Made by a program: the position numbers and the translations under genes
Shown here: positions 1 through 9,844 of the stretch, piece after piece
How positions within the stretch are numbered: the first letter of the stretch is position 1
Layout of the letters: every line of letters begins with the position of its first letter
Assembly: GCF_003264365.1 (NCBI RefSeq)
Contig: NZ_PYAK01000027.1
Span: 1 to 64,000, forward strand
Source: Micromonospora noduli
GTDB taxonomy: Bacteria > Actinomycetota > Actinomycetes > Mycobacteriales > Micromonosporaceae
DNA: 64,000 nt
Reading direction: 5' to 3'
The notes under the pieces: generated by a model
What the model was told of the DNA's origin: nothing
The model's database searches: none
The model's input: only the letters and a program-made list of their open reading frames with translations

Positions 1-2
1 CG

Positions 3-2690
3 CGCTCGCTGGCGCTGGCCCTGCCACCGGCCGCCCGAGCCGCCGTCCTGCCGCCCGCCACCGCCGCGTTGCCGCCCACCGCCGCCGCTGGTCAGGGGCC
101 CACCGGGAGCGCGGCCACCTCCGCCGCGACGGCCGTTGGTTCGGGCGGGCCTGAGCTGACCGCTGCCGCCCTGGTCGCGGATGCGCTGGATGCGTTGACC
201 GATGCTGCCGCACGGGCTGCGCTGGCGACCACCACGCTGGCCCGGGGGCTGCGCCCCGGTGGTCCGGTGCCGGCCTGGCTGGCCGCGCTCGCCGGCCCGC
301 AGCGGGACTTCACCATCGACCCGGCCGGGCTGGCCACCCTCTCCGCCGAACTGGACGCCTGGCAGCGCGACGCCGCCGGTGGCCCGGTGCGGGCCAGTTT
401 CCGCCTGGTGGAACCAGCCCCCGACGAGGTCACCGAACCGATCCTGGCCACTCGGGCGGTGCCCGCCGACGGTGCGCCCGTGCCGGTGCCCGCCGACAGC
501 GCGCCGGTGCCGGTCGGGTCGGTCGGTGCCGGACGCTGGCGGTTGGAGTTCGGGTTGCAGGCCGCTGACGAACCCGGCCTGCACGTCGACGCCGGGGACA
601 TCTGGCGAGCGCCGCAGACCCTCGGCGGCCTGGTTGGCCGGACGACCAGCCCGCAGGAGACGCTCCTCGCCGAGCTGGGCCGGGCCAGTCGGCTCTGGCC
701 GGACCTGGACGCCGCGCTGCGCACCGCCGCCCCGGAGGCGATGGAACTCGATGTCGAGGGGGCGCACCGGTTTCTCAGTGCGGGCGCTCCGGTGCTGCAC
801 GCGGCCGGGTTCGGGGTGCTGCTGCCCTCCTGGTGGCAGCGTCCGTCGGCACGACTGGGCGCCCGGTTGCGGGCGCGCAGCCGCACCGCGCCGGGCACTG
901 TGGGTGGCGCCGATGCCGGTGTCGGTCTGGACGCCCTGGTCGACTACCGCTGGGAGATCGCGCTCGGTGACCAGCCGCTGTCCGCCGAGGAGTTGGCGGC
1001 GTTGGCCGAGACGAAGACCCCGCTGGTCCGGCTCCGCGGCCGGTGGGTGGAGCTGGACCCGGGGCGGCTCGCGGCCGGGCTGCGCCTGCTCCGCTCCGCG
1101 GGCGAGTTGACCGTCGCCGACCTGCTCCGCCTCGGGCTGGCCGACGGAGAGGCCACCGGCGAGCTGCCGGTGCTGGAGGTGACCGCCGACGGGGCGTTGG
1201 GCGACCTGCTCGCCGGCGCGGTCGAGCGGCGGCTCACCCCACTGGACCCGCCACCGGGCTTCCGGGGGACGCTGCGGCCGTACCAGCAGCGGGGACTGGC
1301 GTGGCTTGCCTTCCTGCGCTCGCTGGGCCTGGGCGGTGTGCTCGCCGACGACATGGGGCTGGGCAAGACTGTGCAACTGCTCGCGCTGCTCGCCGGGGAC
1401 CCACCGGAGGCCGGGCCGACCCTGCTGGTCTGTCCGATGTCGCTGGTCGGCAACTGGCAGCGGGAGGCGGCACGGTTCACCCCGGAGCTGCGGGTGCACG
1501 TACACCATGGTGCCGAGCGGGCGCGGGGCGCGGAGTTCACAGCGGCCGCGCACGGCGCGGACCTGGTCCTCACCACCTACTCGGTGGCCGCCCGCGACGC
1601 CGCCGACCTGGCCGGCATCGACTGGCACCGGGTGGTGGTGGACGAGGCGCAGGCGATCAAGAACGCGTCGACCCGGCAGGCCGAGGCGGTTCGCGCGCTG
1701 CCCGCCCGGCAGCGGGTGGCGGTGACCGGTACGCCGGTGGAGAACCGCCTCGCCGACCTCTGGTCGATCATGCAGTTCGCCAACCCGGGTCTGCTCGGGC
1801 CGGCCGCGACGTTCCGCAAACGGTTTGCCGAGCCGATCGAGCGGCACGGCGACGCCGAGGCCGCCGAGCGGCTCCGCCGGATCACCGGCCCGTTCGTGTT
1901 GCGCCGACTCAAGACCGACTCGTCGATCATCTCCGACCTTCCGGAGAAGTTGGAGATGGAGGTGCTCTGCAACCTCACGGCGGAGCAGGCCGCGCTGTAC
2001 CGGGTGGTGGTCGACGACATGCTGGCCCGGATCGAGACCAGCGACGGCATCGAACGACGCGGCCTGGTGCTGGCCACCATGACCCGCCTCAAGCAGGTCT
2101 GCAACCACCCCGCCCAGCTGCTGCGCGACGGCTCACCGCTGGAGGGCCGCTCCGGCAAGCTGGCTCGGCTCACCGAGATCCTGGAGGAGGTGCTGGCGGC
2201 GGGGGAGCGGGCACTGCTCTTCACCCAGTACGCCGAGTTCGGTGCGATGTTGCGGGGTCACCTGTCGGCGCGGTTCGGCCGGGAGGTGCTGTTCCTGCAC
2301 GGTGGCCTCGGCAAGGCCGAGCGGGACGCCCTGGTGCAGCGTTTCCAGTCGGCGGAGGGCCCGCCGCTGTTCGTCCTCTCCCTCAAGGCCGGCGGCACGG
2401 GGCTGACCCTGACCGCCGCGAACCACGTGGTGCATGTGGACCGGTGGTGGAACCCGGCGGTCGAGGACCAGGCCACCGACCGGGCGTTCCGGATCGGGCA
2501 GCGCCGGCGGGTGCAGGTGCGCAAGTTCGTGTGCGCCGGCACTGTCGAGGAGAAGGTGGCCGCGCTGATCGCCGACAAGCGCAGCCTCGCCGAGCGGGTG
2601 GTCGGCACCGGCGAGCAGTGGATCACCGAGTTGTCCACCGGCCAGTTGCGGGACCTGTTCGCCCTGGAAGCCGGCGCGGTGGTGGAGTGA
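3..2690 (+). CDS. SNF2/RapA-family DEAD/DEAH-box helicase, 5' end outside window
   Basis: SWI2/SNF2-type ATP-dependent DNA translocase. The frame is open from base 3 with no stop, so the start probably lies upstream; a TTG at 69 is only an internal possibility. The N-terminal third resembles the SNF2-associated domain of bacterial helicases. Lobe 1 has Walker A (DDMGLGKT, near base 1350), the DEAQ box (near 1640) and the TGTPVENRLADLWS motif (near 1725). Lobe 2 carries LSLKAGGTGLTL and the motif VI region DRAFRIGQ (near 2490). The stop overlaps the start of the SWIM-domain gene (GTGA), so the two are translationally coupled. Known: SNF2-SWIM pairs are common in actinobacteria, with a role in DNA or RNA-polymerase remodelling. 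The exact target is unknown. Confidence 0.93.
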   Translation, partial: RSLALALPPAARAAVLPPATAALPPTAAAGQGPTGSAATSAATAVGSGGPELTAAALVADALDALTDAAARAALATTTLARGLRPGGPVPAWLAALAGPQRDFTIDPAGLATLSAELDAWQRDAAGGPVRASFRLVEPAPDEVTEPILATRAVPADGAPVPVPADSAPVPVGSVGAGRWRLEFGLQAADEPGLHVDAGDIWRAPQTLGGLVGRTTSPQETLLAELGRASRLWPDLDAALRTAAPEAMELDVEGAHRFLSAGAPVLHAAGFGVLLPSWWQRPSARLGARLRARSRTAPGTVGGADAGVGLDALVDYRWEIALGDQPLSAEELAALAETKTPLVRLRGRWVELDPGRLAAGLRLLRSAGELTVADLLRLGLADGEATGELPVLEVTADGALGDLLAGAVERRLTPLDPPPGFRGTLRPYQQRGLAWLAFLRSLGLGGVLADDMGLGKTVQLLALLAGDPPEAGPTLLVCPMSLVGNWQREAARFTPELRVHVHHGAERARGAEFTAAAHGADLVLTTYSVAARDAADLAGIDWHRVVVDEAQAIKNASTRQAEAVRALPARQRVAVTGTPVENRLADLWSIMQFANPGLLGPAATFRKRFAEPIERHGDAEAAERLRRITGPFVLRRLKTDSSIISDLPEKLEMEVLCNLTAEQAALYRVVVDDMLARIETSDGIERRGLVLATMTRLKQVCNHPAQLLRDGSPLEGRSGKLARLTEILEEVLAAGERALLFTQYAEFGAMLRGHLSARFGREVLFLHGGLGKAERDALVQRFQSAEGPPLFVLSLKAGGTGLTLTAANHVVHVDRWWNPAVEDQATDRAFRIGQRRRVQVRKFVCAGTVEEKVAALIADKRSLAERVVGTGEQWITELSTGQLRDLFALEAGAVVE

Positions 2691-3589
2691 CGGACTTCGC
2701 CGACTACGGGCGCCCGCGTCGGGTCGACGGGGGTCTGCGGGCGCGCAGTGCCCGGGGCGCGATCGGCCGGTCCTGGTGGTCGCGGCGTTTCCTGGAGGTG
2801 CTGGAGTCGTTCGCGCTCGGCACCCGGTTGACCCGGGGCCGGTCCTACGCGCGGGCCGGTCAGGTGCTCACGCTCGACGTCACACCCGGGCGGGTCACCG
2901 CGGTGGTGCAGGGCTCCCGGCCGCAGCCGTACCAGGTGTCGATCGCGCTGAAGCCGTTCCCGGCGGCGCTCTGGTCCCGAATCGAGGACGAGCTGGCAGG
3001 GCAGGCGTTCTTCAGCGCCCGGCTGCTCGCCGGGGACCTCCCCGACGAGTTGGAGGAGCTGTTCGCCGCCGCCGGCGCGCCGCTCTTCCCGGCCGCCGTG
3101 AACGAGTTGACCCAGCGCTGCAACTGCCCCGACTTCGCGGTGCCGTGCAAGCACCTCGCGGCGACGTTCTACCTGCTGGCCGAGGCGTTCGACGCGGACC
3201 CGTTCGAGCTGCTGCACTGGCGTGGTCGGTCCCGCGCGGAGTTGCTCGACGAACTCCGCGCCCGGCGGGCCGTGGCCACCGGTGCCACAGCACCGCCCCC
3301 ACCGGTCGACCCACCGTCCGGACCGGACGGTGTGCTGTCGACAGTGGAGTCCGTGGCACCGGTCGGTGCCGCCCGGGCGCTCGCCGGGCTGTCGGCGACG
3401 CCGCTGGCGGATACGGCGGACCGTTTCTGGTCAGCGCCGGTGCCGCTGCCGGATCGGCCGCCCCGACTGGTGACCGGCACCGACCTGCTGCTGCGCCAGC
3501 TCGGAGCGCCGGCCCCGGCCATCGGTGGGCCGGGACTGCTCGAACGGTTGCGCCGCGCGTACCGGGCGTTCGGTCCGGCTGACAGGTGA
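2687..3589 (+). CDS. SWIM zinc-finger domain protein
   Basis: 300-residue protein starting at GTG 2687 inside the stop of the helicase gene (GTGA overlap). The frame is open much further upstream, but that part is out-of-frame reading of the helicase. The SWIM signature CxCx(n)CxH appears as CNCPDFAVPCKH near bases 3119-3154. SWIM domains bind zinc and mediate DNA or protein contacts; in bacteria they usually accompany SNF2 ATPases, as here. The C-terminal third is Pro/Ala-rich and probably flexible. The start choice rests on the overlap and on homology-like content beginning at once (MTDFADYGRPRR). Confidence 0.88.
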   Translation: MTDFADYGRPRRVDGGLRARSARGAIGRSWWSRRFLEVLESFALGTRLTRGRSYARAGQVLTLDVTPGRVTAVVQGSRPQPYQVSIALKPFPAALWSRIEDELAGQAFFSARLLAGDLPDELEELFAAAGAPLFPAAVNELTQRCNCPDFAVPCKHLAATFYLLAEAFDADPFELLHWRGRSRAELLDELRARRAVATGATAPPPPVDPPSGPDGVLSTVESVAPVGAARALAGLSATPLADTADRFWSAPVPLPDRPPRLVTGTDLLLRQLGAPAPAIGGPGLLERLRRAYRAFGPADR

Positions 3590-3635
3590 GCTGTCACGTC
3601 CACCGGTTGACCCGTCCCGTTGAGCGGTTGAGCAG

Positions 3636-3893
3636 TCACGTCCAGCGGCGGCGGAACCGCCACATGATCGCGGCATTGGCCACCAGCACCACCGCGCAGA
3701 TCGCGCCGGTGAGTCGACCGGCGAACACGGCTATCGCCGGCAGCGACGCCCACAGCACTATGGTCAACAACATCAGGTAGCGGCCCCTGCGGGCTCGGGC
3801 CCGATGGTCCAGCCGGTTGAAGAAGGCCGGATCACTTTCCCGGAGCTGACGGGTGATCTGGTCGAATCTGCGCTGATCCTCTTTGCTGAGCAT
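3636..3893 (-). CDS. DUF3040 family small membrane protein
   Basis: 85-residue protein starting MLSKEDQRRF, the characteristic opening of actinobacterial DUF3040 proteins. An amphipathic N-terminal segment (residues 1-38) precedes two hydrophobic segments (about 41-58 and 61-77) and a basic tail, so a small two-span membrane protein is expected. Function is unknown for the family. It stands alone, convergent with the SWIM gene, with about 46 bases between the stops. Confidence 0.85.
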   Translation of the reverse strand: MLSKEDQRRFDQITRQLRESDPAFFNRLDHRARARRGRYLMLLTIVLWASLPAIAVFAGRLTGAICAVVLVANAAIMWRFRRRWT

Positions 3894-4324
3894 GGCGCTG
3901 CCTTCCCCTCACGCGTTCAGCGGTTCGGCGGCATACCCGCTGCGGTGGCGGCTCACGCTCGCCCGCTACTGCTACTTTTCCTCCACGCGAGCACGCCTCA
4001 TGTCCGGCTTACCTGAACCTTAAGTTTGCCTTTGGTGGTGAACGACGCCGAAACTGTCGCGTACGGCGGCCTGGTCCGATCCGTGCTCGGCTGCCGCGCG
4101 TACGCCCTGCTGGGAAGGTCGGCGGGCAGACCCATCCGGCCACCCACCTCCGACGTCGCACTGAGCGCTGTCTTAAGTGCCCTCACGAGTGGGTTCCGGC
4201 CACCTTGAAGGGCCCTGGGGCCTTGGTTACCTTGCCGTAGCAACCCCCTCAGGCAACAGTCGCCGCACCTGCCGCACCTGCCCGGTAGCAGCTTCCGGCG
4301 CTCATCAGAAATCGGGATTGGTAC
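3894..4324. other. Intergenic region with no convincing gene
   Basis: About 430 bases between divergent DUF3040 and DUF1800 genes. Short open frames are present on both strands but show no good start context or family resemblance. It probably holds the two divergent promoters. Confidence 0.5.
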
Positions 4325-6406
4325 ATGGCCGACCAGAATGTGCCACCACGTCGACCGCGGGACGACCGCGGTTGGGACGGACATCAGCACCCCAACGCTG
4401 ACGGCTACGGCGACCCCCACACGCCAGCGCCCTACGGCTACGACTCGCCCCACCCCTACCAGGGCGGCTACGCCGCGCAGGCCGACCCGCGTGAGCAGTA
4501 CGCCGGGCAGCCCGCGCCCGCCCCGCGCGGTCCGCAGTGGGTTGGCCCGGAGGGCCTTGGCCGCCCGGCCCCGGCACGACCGGCCGGTACCGGACTGCCC
4601 ACCCTCGACGATGACAACGAGCCGGGTCGCAAGGTCGGCCGACGTAAGGCGATGGTGGCCCTCGGCGGCACCGCCGCCGTCGTCGCCGGTGGCGCGGCGC
4701 TCGCCATGACCCCGCAGATCCGTGGCCTCTTCGGCGACGAAGCGGCGGCCGGCGACGCGACCGGCAGCACGGTGACCGACGGCACCGCGGCGCGGCCCAG
4801 CGGCCAGCAGCCCAGCACCGTGCGTACCTACACCGAGCAGAACGAAAGCTACATGGGCTCCCGGGCCGGTGAGGCGCTGAAGAAGAACGCGCCGGCCGGT
4901 GGGCGGACCTTCTCCGGCCCGGCAGCGGCCGCGGCGGCGACCAAGGTGACAGTGAAGACGGTGCTGGCCAAGGACCCGATCCTGCACCTGGCCCGGCGCG
5001 CCACCTTCGGCGCGACGCCCGCAGTGATCGCCGACATCAAGCGCGAGGGCATGGACGCCTGGATCCGCGCCCAGCTGGACCCGGGAAAGTTGGAGCCGAG
5101 CAAGGGCGAGCTGAAGCTCGCCGAACTGCCGACCCAGAAGCTCTCCGTGCAGCAGCTGCGTGACCAGCGGGACAAGCTCAACGAGCAGGACGCCCACCCG
5201 GAGCGGGAGATGGTCGACGCCACCATCGCCCGACAGATCTGGTCCAAGCGCCAGTTGTTCGAGGTGATGGTCGACTTCTGGAACGACTTCCTGCACGTCG
5301 CCGCGGACTTCGACGGCGGCGAGGTGTACCGCAACTCGTTCGACCAGGACGTCGTGCGTAAGCACGCGCTGGGCAGCTACCCGGAGATGCTGGTCGCGGC
5401 GAACAAGCACCCGGCGTTGCTGATCTACCTGAACCAGAAGGACTCCCGCAAGGACGCGATCAACGAGAACCTCGCCCGGGAGAACCTCGAGCTCTACTCG
5501 GTCGGCGTCGACGGCGGCTACAAGGAGCCCGACGTCCGGCAGGCAGCCATGTTGCAGACCGGCCGCGGTGTGGACGACAAGGGCAAGTACGTCTTCCGCC
5601 CCGAGCAGCACTACGTCGGCAAGGTGAAGATCCTCGGCTTCACCCATCCGAACAACTCGGCCGACCCGAAGAAGGCCGAAGCGGCGATCGACGCGTACAT
5701 CACCTACATCGCGACGCACCCGTCGACGGCGAAGTACGTGGCGCAGAGCCTGGCCACCCGGTTCGTCTCGGACACCCCGCCGAAGTCCCTGGTGGACCGG
5801 CTGGCCAAGACGTACACCACGAACAAGGGCATGATCAAGCCGGTCCTGATGACGCTGTTCTGCTCCTCCGAGTTCTGGGCCGGTGTGGGCCAGAAGGTGC
5901 GCCGGCCGATGGAGTACCTGGTCGCCACGTACCGCACCCTGGGTGTCTCGCCGGAGGCGTCGCCGAAGCACAACAACGGCGACAGCAAGCGCACCGCGTA
6001 CGCCCGGGGGCTGCGCCAGATCCACGACAAGATGCGCGAGCTGGGTCAGTCCCCGATGGGTCATCCGACCCCGGACGGCTACCCGGACGTCTACGTCGCC
6101 TGGACCTCGGCCGGCACCATGGTCAACGGCTGGAACGAGGCGGGCGAGATCCTCGCCGGCTACCGCACCACCTTCACGTACACGGCGCCGGAGAAGCTGG
6201 TCGCCAAGCCACCGGCGACGGCCGGGGCGTACGTGGACGCGCTCTCCCTGCGGCTGGTCGGCCAGAAGTTGAGCACGCGGGAGAAGAACCTCATCCTCGG
6301 CGTGGCCGGTGTGGCGGCGACCACCAAGGTCGACGCCACGTTCAACGGGGCCATCACCGCCGTCGCGCGGGCGATCCTCGCTTCCCCCCAGCACCACCTC
6401 CGGTGA
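4325..6406 (+). CDS. DUF1800 family exported protein
   Basis: 693-residue protein, first gene of a five-gene run. A long Pro/Gly/Tyr-rich cytoplasmic N-terminus (about 1-95) precedes a twin-arginine-like segment (GRRKAMVALGGT) and a hydrophobic stretch, so export or anchoring through Tat is likely. The DUF1800 domain follows from about residue 215 (LHLARRATFGATPAVI). Known: DUF1800 genes almost always sit next to DUF1501 genes, as here, and the pair is thought to act outside the membrane; no reaction is established. The stop overlaps the region of the next start, indicating an operon. Confidence 0.9.
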   Translation: MADQNVPPRRPRDDRGWDGHQHPNADGYGDPHTPAPYGYDSPHPYQGGYAAQADPREQYAGQPAPAPRGPQWVGPEGLGRPAPARPAGTGLPTLDDDNEPGRKVGRRKAMVALGGTAAVVAGGAALAMTPQIRGLFGDEAAAGDATGSTVTDGTAARPSGQQPSTVRTYTEQNESYMGSRAGEALKKNAPAGGRTFSGPAAAAAATKVTVKTVLAKDPILHLARRATFGATPAVIADIKREGMDAWIRAQLDPGKLEPSKGELKLAELPTQKLSVQQLRDQRDKLNEQDAHPEREMVDATIARQIWSKRQLFEVMVDFWNDFLHVAADFDGGEVYRNSFDQDVVRKHALGSYPEMLVAANKHPALLIYLNQKDSRKDAINENLARENLELYSVGVDGGYKEPDVRQAAMLQTGRGVDDKGKYVFRPEQHYVGKVKILGFTHPNNSADPKKAEAAIDAYITYIATHPSTAKYVAQSLATRFVSDTPPKSLVDRLAKTYTTNKGMIKPVLMTLFCSSEFWAGVGQKVRRPMEYLVATYRTLGVSPEASPKHNNGDSKRTAYARGLRQIHDKMRELGQSPMGHPTPDGYPDVYVAWTSAGTMVNGWNEAGEILAGYRTTFTYTAPEKLVAKPPATAGAYVDALSLRLVGQKLSTREKNLILGVAGVAATTKVDATFNGAITAVARAILASPQHHLR

Positions 6407-6414
6407 GGCACCCG

Positions 6415-7797
6415 ATGGAGAAGACTGTGTACAACTCTTTCCCCCTGCACCCCGAATGCCCCGACGTGCGACGGCTGGCCGACAACCCGGCCGAGGCGTT
6501 GCTGCGCGCCGAGGCGGACATCGTCGCCGCCGAGAACGCCGCCGAGTTCGACAGGTACCGCACCCTGGAGAACCTGGAGGAGGCCCAGCAGGACGGTCGC
6601 GGCGTGACCCGGCGGACCTTCGTCGCCGGTGCCGCCGCCACCGCCACCGCGCTGGCCACCGCCCAGTTCGTCACCACCTCGGCGTCGTTCGCGGCGACCA
6701 AGACCGGCACCCTGATCCACGTCTTCCTCTACGGCGGTCTGGACGGCCTGAGCCTGATCGCGCCGGACAACGACGCGGTGCTCAACAAGGCCCGGCCCGA
6801 CCTGCTGCTCGGCAACGACTCGCTGGCTCTGGGCCGCGGCTTCAAGCTGACCGGCGCGTTCAAGCCGTTGGAGAAGTGGCTCACTGCCGGTCAGCTGGGC
6901 TTCATCCCGGCGGTCTCCGACGAGCGGCTGTCCCGCAGCCACTTCCAGGCCGCCGACGCCTGCAACCTGGGCGGGCTGCCCAACGAGACCGGCGGCCGGG
7001 GTTGGCTCGACGGTCTGGTCGACAACCTGGGCAAGGGCACCGCGTTCCGCAGCGTCGGCATCGGCAGCACGCTGCCCCGTTCGCTGGTCGGCAACAACGG
7101 CGCGCTCTCGCTGAACAACGTCGGCTCCCTGCGGCTCAACGGTGACGAGCGGTTCCGGGCCGCCACCGAGAAGGCCATCAAGGGGCTCTTCACCGGGATC
7201 AACCACCCGGTCGAGGAGGCCGTGCAGGAGGGCATGGGCGCGCTGGCCACCGCCCAGAAGCTCGCCGCCAAGCCGTACCAGCCCGCCGAGGGCGTCAAGT
7301 ACGAGGGCGTCGGGAACGCGTTCCAGCAACTCGCCCAGCTGATCAAGGGTGGTGCCAACGTTCGGGTCGCCACTGTCGGCATGGGTGGCTACGACACCCA
7401 CGAGAACCAGGGCACCCGCGAGGGCGGCCAGCTGTACCGCCGCCTGAACGAGCTGGCCAGCGCGATGGCCGCCTTCTTCACCGACCTCGGCCCGAAGGCC
7501 GCCGACGTGACGATCATGGTGTCCAGCGAGTTCGGCCGTCGGGTCGGCTCCAACAACAACGGCACCGACCACGGGCACGGCGGCGTGGTCACCCTGCTGT
7601 CCGGCAAGAAGCTGGCCGGTTCGCTGCTGGGCACCTGGAACGGTCTGGACAAGCTGGACTCCGGTGACGTGCCGGAGTACAACAACATGTTCAACGTCTA
7701 CGGCGCGGTGGCGCAGGGCCGGTTCGGGCTCACCAACGCGGAGGTCGACAAGGTCTTCCCCCGCCAGAAGTACGCCCCGATGAAGCTGTACGCGTGA
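6415..7797 (+). CDS. DUF1501 family Tat-exported protein
   Basis: About 460 residues. ATG 6415 is preceded by GGTGAGG at good spacing; GTG 6403, which overlaps the upstream stop, is an alternative that adds four residues. After a cytoplasmic leader, a twin-arginine signal is visible (TRRTFVAGAAATATALATA). The remainder is a DUF1501 domain, related to the alkaline-phosphatase/sulfatase fold, with typical motifs GGYDTHENQG and SSEFGRR. It forms the conserved pair with the upstream DUF1800 gene. Its stop overlaps the GTG start of the reductase gene, so the three are co-translated. Substrate unknown. Confidence 0.9.
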   Translation: MEKTVYNSFPLHPECPDVRRLADNPAEALLRAEADIVAAENAAEFDRYRTLENLEEAQQDGRGVTRRTFVAGAAATATALATAQFVTTSASFAATKTGTLIHVFLYGGLDGLSLIAPDNDAVLNKARPDLLLGNDSLALGRGFKLTGAFKPLEKWLTAGQLGFIPAVSDERLSRSHFQAADACNLGGLPNETGGRGWLDGLVDNLGKGTAFRSVGIGSTLPRSLVGNNGALSLNNVGSLRLNGDERFRAATEKAIKGLFTGINHPVEEAVQEGMGALATAQKLAAKPYQPAEGVKYEGVGNAFQQLAQLIKGGANVRVATVGMGGYDTHENQGTREGGQLYRRLNELASAMAAFFTDLGPKAADVTIMVSSEFGRRVGSNNNGTDHGHGGVVTLLSGKKLAGSLLGTWNGLDKLDSGDVPEYNNMFNVYGAVAQGRFGLTNAEVDKVFPRQKYAPMKLYA

Positions 7798-9212
7798 CGC
7801 ATTCGCACACCCACGCCGCCGGCCGTCGTACCGGGACCTCGTCCCGGCACGGCGGCCGGTCGGCGGTACCCGTACCCCCGCAGATCCCGGACCGGCGTGG
7901 GCCCGGCGGCCGACGGCTGCTCGGCGTGCTGCTCCTGGTCGGCCTGCTCGCCAGCGTGCTGCCCTGGTGGCTGGGCACCCCCGCCGGATCGCTGCGGACC
8001 ACCGCGGCAACCGTCACCTCGGCCGGCCGGATCACCGGCCTGGTCGCCGGCTATCTGCTGCTGGTGCAGGTGCTGATGATGAGCCGACTGCCGGTGCTGG
8101 AACGGTGGATCGGCGGCGAGCACATGGCCCGCTGGCACCGGGACGTCGGCGCCACCCTGCTGGTGACCGTGCTGGCGCACATGTCGCTGATCCTGGTCGG
8201 CTACGCCGACCTGCGTAAGCAGTCGATCCTCGCCGAGGTCGGCACGTTGCTCGGCGACTACGAGGACATGGTCTCGGCGTTCGTCGCGGCCGGCATCATG
8301 ATGCTCGTCGGGTTCAGCAGCATCCGGGCGATCCGGCGGGCGTTGCCCTACGAGATGTGGCACCTGCTGCACCTGTCCAGCTACCTGGTCCTGCTGCTCG
8401 GCTTCGGCCACCAGTTCACCCACGGCGCGCAGCTCTACCGGCCCGGCCCGGTGCGCACCGGCTGGATCGCGCTCTACCTGCTGGTGATCGCCGCCCTGCT
8501 CTGGGGCCGCGTGATCGCCCCGCTGGCGTTCAACCTGCGCTACAAGCTGCGGGTCGCCGACGTGGTCGCCGAGAGCACCGACACCATCTCCATCTACCTC
8601 ACCGGGGAGCGGCTCGGCCGGCTGGCGATGCTCGGCGGCCAACACTTCCGCTGGCGGTTCCTCACCCGGGGTTGCTGGTGGCAGTCGCACCCGTTCTCCG
8701 TCTCCGCCGCCGCCAACGGCCGCTGGCTGCGGGTCACCGTCAAGGTGGTCGGCACCCACACCGCCGACCTGCGCGACCTGGAACCGGGCACCCGGGTCTG
8801 GGCCGAAGGCCCGTCGGGCACCTTCACCGCCGCGCACCGGCTCGGCGAGCGGGCGCTGCTGATCGCCGGCGGCAGCGGCATCACGCCGATCCGGGCCATG
8901 CTGGAGGAGTTGCCGCCGGGCGCCGCGCTGATCTACCGGGCCCGCACACCGGCCGACGTGCTGCTCAGCCGCGAGTTGGACTGGCTGGCCCAGGAACGCG
9001 ACACCTCCGTCTGGTACGTCATCGGCTCCCGCGACGACCCGGGCCCACGCCAGCTGATGAGCCCGGACGGGCTGCGGCAACTGGTGCCCGACGTGGCCCG
9101 GCGCGACGTCTACCTGTGCGGGCCGCCCGGTCTGGTGGAACAGTCGGTGCGTGCGCTGCGGCGGGCCGGCGTGCCCCGACGGCAGATCCACCTGGCCACG
9201 TTCGAGCTGTAG
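7794..9212 (+). CDS. Ferric-reductase-like transmembrane flavocytochrome
   Basis: 472-residue protein starting at GTG 7794 inside the preceding stop. Domains in order: basic N-terminus; ferric-reductase-like heme b membrane domain (about 40-245) with histidine pairs in WHRDVGATLLVTVLAHMS and WHLLHLSSYLVLLLGFGH; FAD-binding barrel with the HPFS motif (near 8690); NAD(P)-binding domain with IAGGSGITPIRAML (near 8870) and a C-terminal CGPPGL motif. It should pass electrons from cytosolic NAD(P)H through FAD and heme to an acceptor outside. The next two genes encode an exported FMN-binding protein and its flavin transferase, so that protein is the likely acceptor (inference). Confidence 0.92.
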   Translation: MTHSHTHAAGRRTGTSSRHGGRSAVPVPPQIPDRRGPGGRRLLGVLLLVGLLASVLPWWLGTPAGSLRTTAATVTSAGRITGLVAGYLLLVQVLMMSRLPVLERWIGGEHMARWHRDVGATLLVTVLAHMSLILVGYADLRKQSILAEVGTLLGDYEDMVSAFVAAGIMMLVGFSSIRAIRRALPYEMWHLLHLSSYLVLLLGFGHQFTHGAQLYRPGPVRTGWIALYLLVIAALLWGRVIAPLAFNLRYKLRVADVVAESTDTISIYLTGERLGRLAMLGGQHFRWRFLTRGCWWQSHPFSVSAAANGRWLRVTVKVVGTHTADLRDLEPGTRVWAEGPSGTFTAAHRLGERALLIAGGSGITPIRAMLEELPPGAALIYRARTPADVLLSRELDWLAQERDTSVWYVIGSRDDPGPRQLMSPDGLRQLVPDVARRDVYLCGPPGLVEQSVRALRRAGVPRRQIHLATFEL

Positions 9213-9225
9213 GAAGGGCATCCCC

Positions 9226-9843
9226 ATGCGTCGCGCGCTCCTCGCGATCACCGGCCTGGCCGCCAGCACCACAGCGCTTGTGGTGTTCAAGGGCTCGCCG
9301 GGCACCAGTCAGGTCGCCCAGAACCTGCCGACCGCGCAGCCGGTCAACCCCTCCGGGCCGGGCACCGACGCCGGCGCCGCCGCGGGTGCGCCGGGCACCG
9401 ACCCGGCCGGCGGCACGCCGACGTCATCGGGAAGCGCCAAACCGTCGACGTCGCCCAAGCCCGGCAAGACCACCGCGCGCCCGTCGGGCACCAAGACGAC
9501 GAAGGCCCCCAGCGCTCCGCGGACCACCACCAAGGCACCCCAGTCGACCACCCGCCGGGTCACCGGCAACGGCTTCGACGCGATTGACGACAGCCAGAAG
9601 TACGGGTTCGTGCAGGTGCAGATCGTCGTCTCCGGCAACCGGATCGTCGACGCCGTCGCGCTGTCGCTGCCCAGCGGAGGTGAGTCCGACATCCACAGCG
9701 GTGACGTTCGTACCGCCTACGACGGCAGCGGTGCGGAGGTGGTGCAGAAACAGAGCGCCAACCTCAACACCGTCTCCGGTGCCACAGCCACCAGCGACGC
9801 CTACAAGAATTCCCTGCGGTCCGCCATCGAGAAGGCATTCTGA
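9226..9843 (+). CDS. Exported FMN-binding domain protein
   Basis: 205 residues from ATG 9226, preceded by AGGAAGG; a longer open frame upstream is overlap with the reductase gene. It has an N-terminal signal/anchor (MRRALLAITGLAASTTALVV), a long Thr/Pro/Lys-rich linker (about 25-115) suited to crossing the wall, and a C-terminal FMN-binding domain. The Thr of SGATATSDAY, near the end, matches the site where ApbE attaches FMN covalently in related proteins. Its place between the membrane reductase and ApbE supports a role as extracytoplasmic flavin electron carrier. Confidence 0.9.
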   Translation: MRRALLAITGLAASTTALVVFKGSPGTSQVAQNLPTAQPVNPSGPGTDAGAAAGAPGTDPAGGTPTSSGSAKPSTSPKPGKTTARPSGTKTTKAPSAPRTTTKAPQSTTRRVTGNGFDAIDDSQKYGFVQVQIVVSGNRIVDAVALSLPSGGESDIHSGDVRTAYDGSGAEVVQKQSANLNTVSGATATSDAYKNSLRSAIEKAF

Positions 9844-9844
9844 C

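Noticed and set aside
1043..2686. Long plus-strand frame continuous with the SWIM protein
   Set aside because: The upstream part is Arg/Pro/Gly-rich reading of the helicase gene in another frame; the GTG overlapping the helicase stop is the real start.
3998..6397. Very long minus-strand frame opposite the DUF1800 gene
   Set aside because: High-GC antisense frame; the plus-strand protein has clear family motifs and operon overlaps.
6160..9305. Long minus-strand frames opposite DUF1501 and the reductase
   Set aside because: Low-complexity antisense reading of confidently identified genes.
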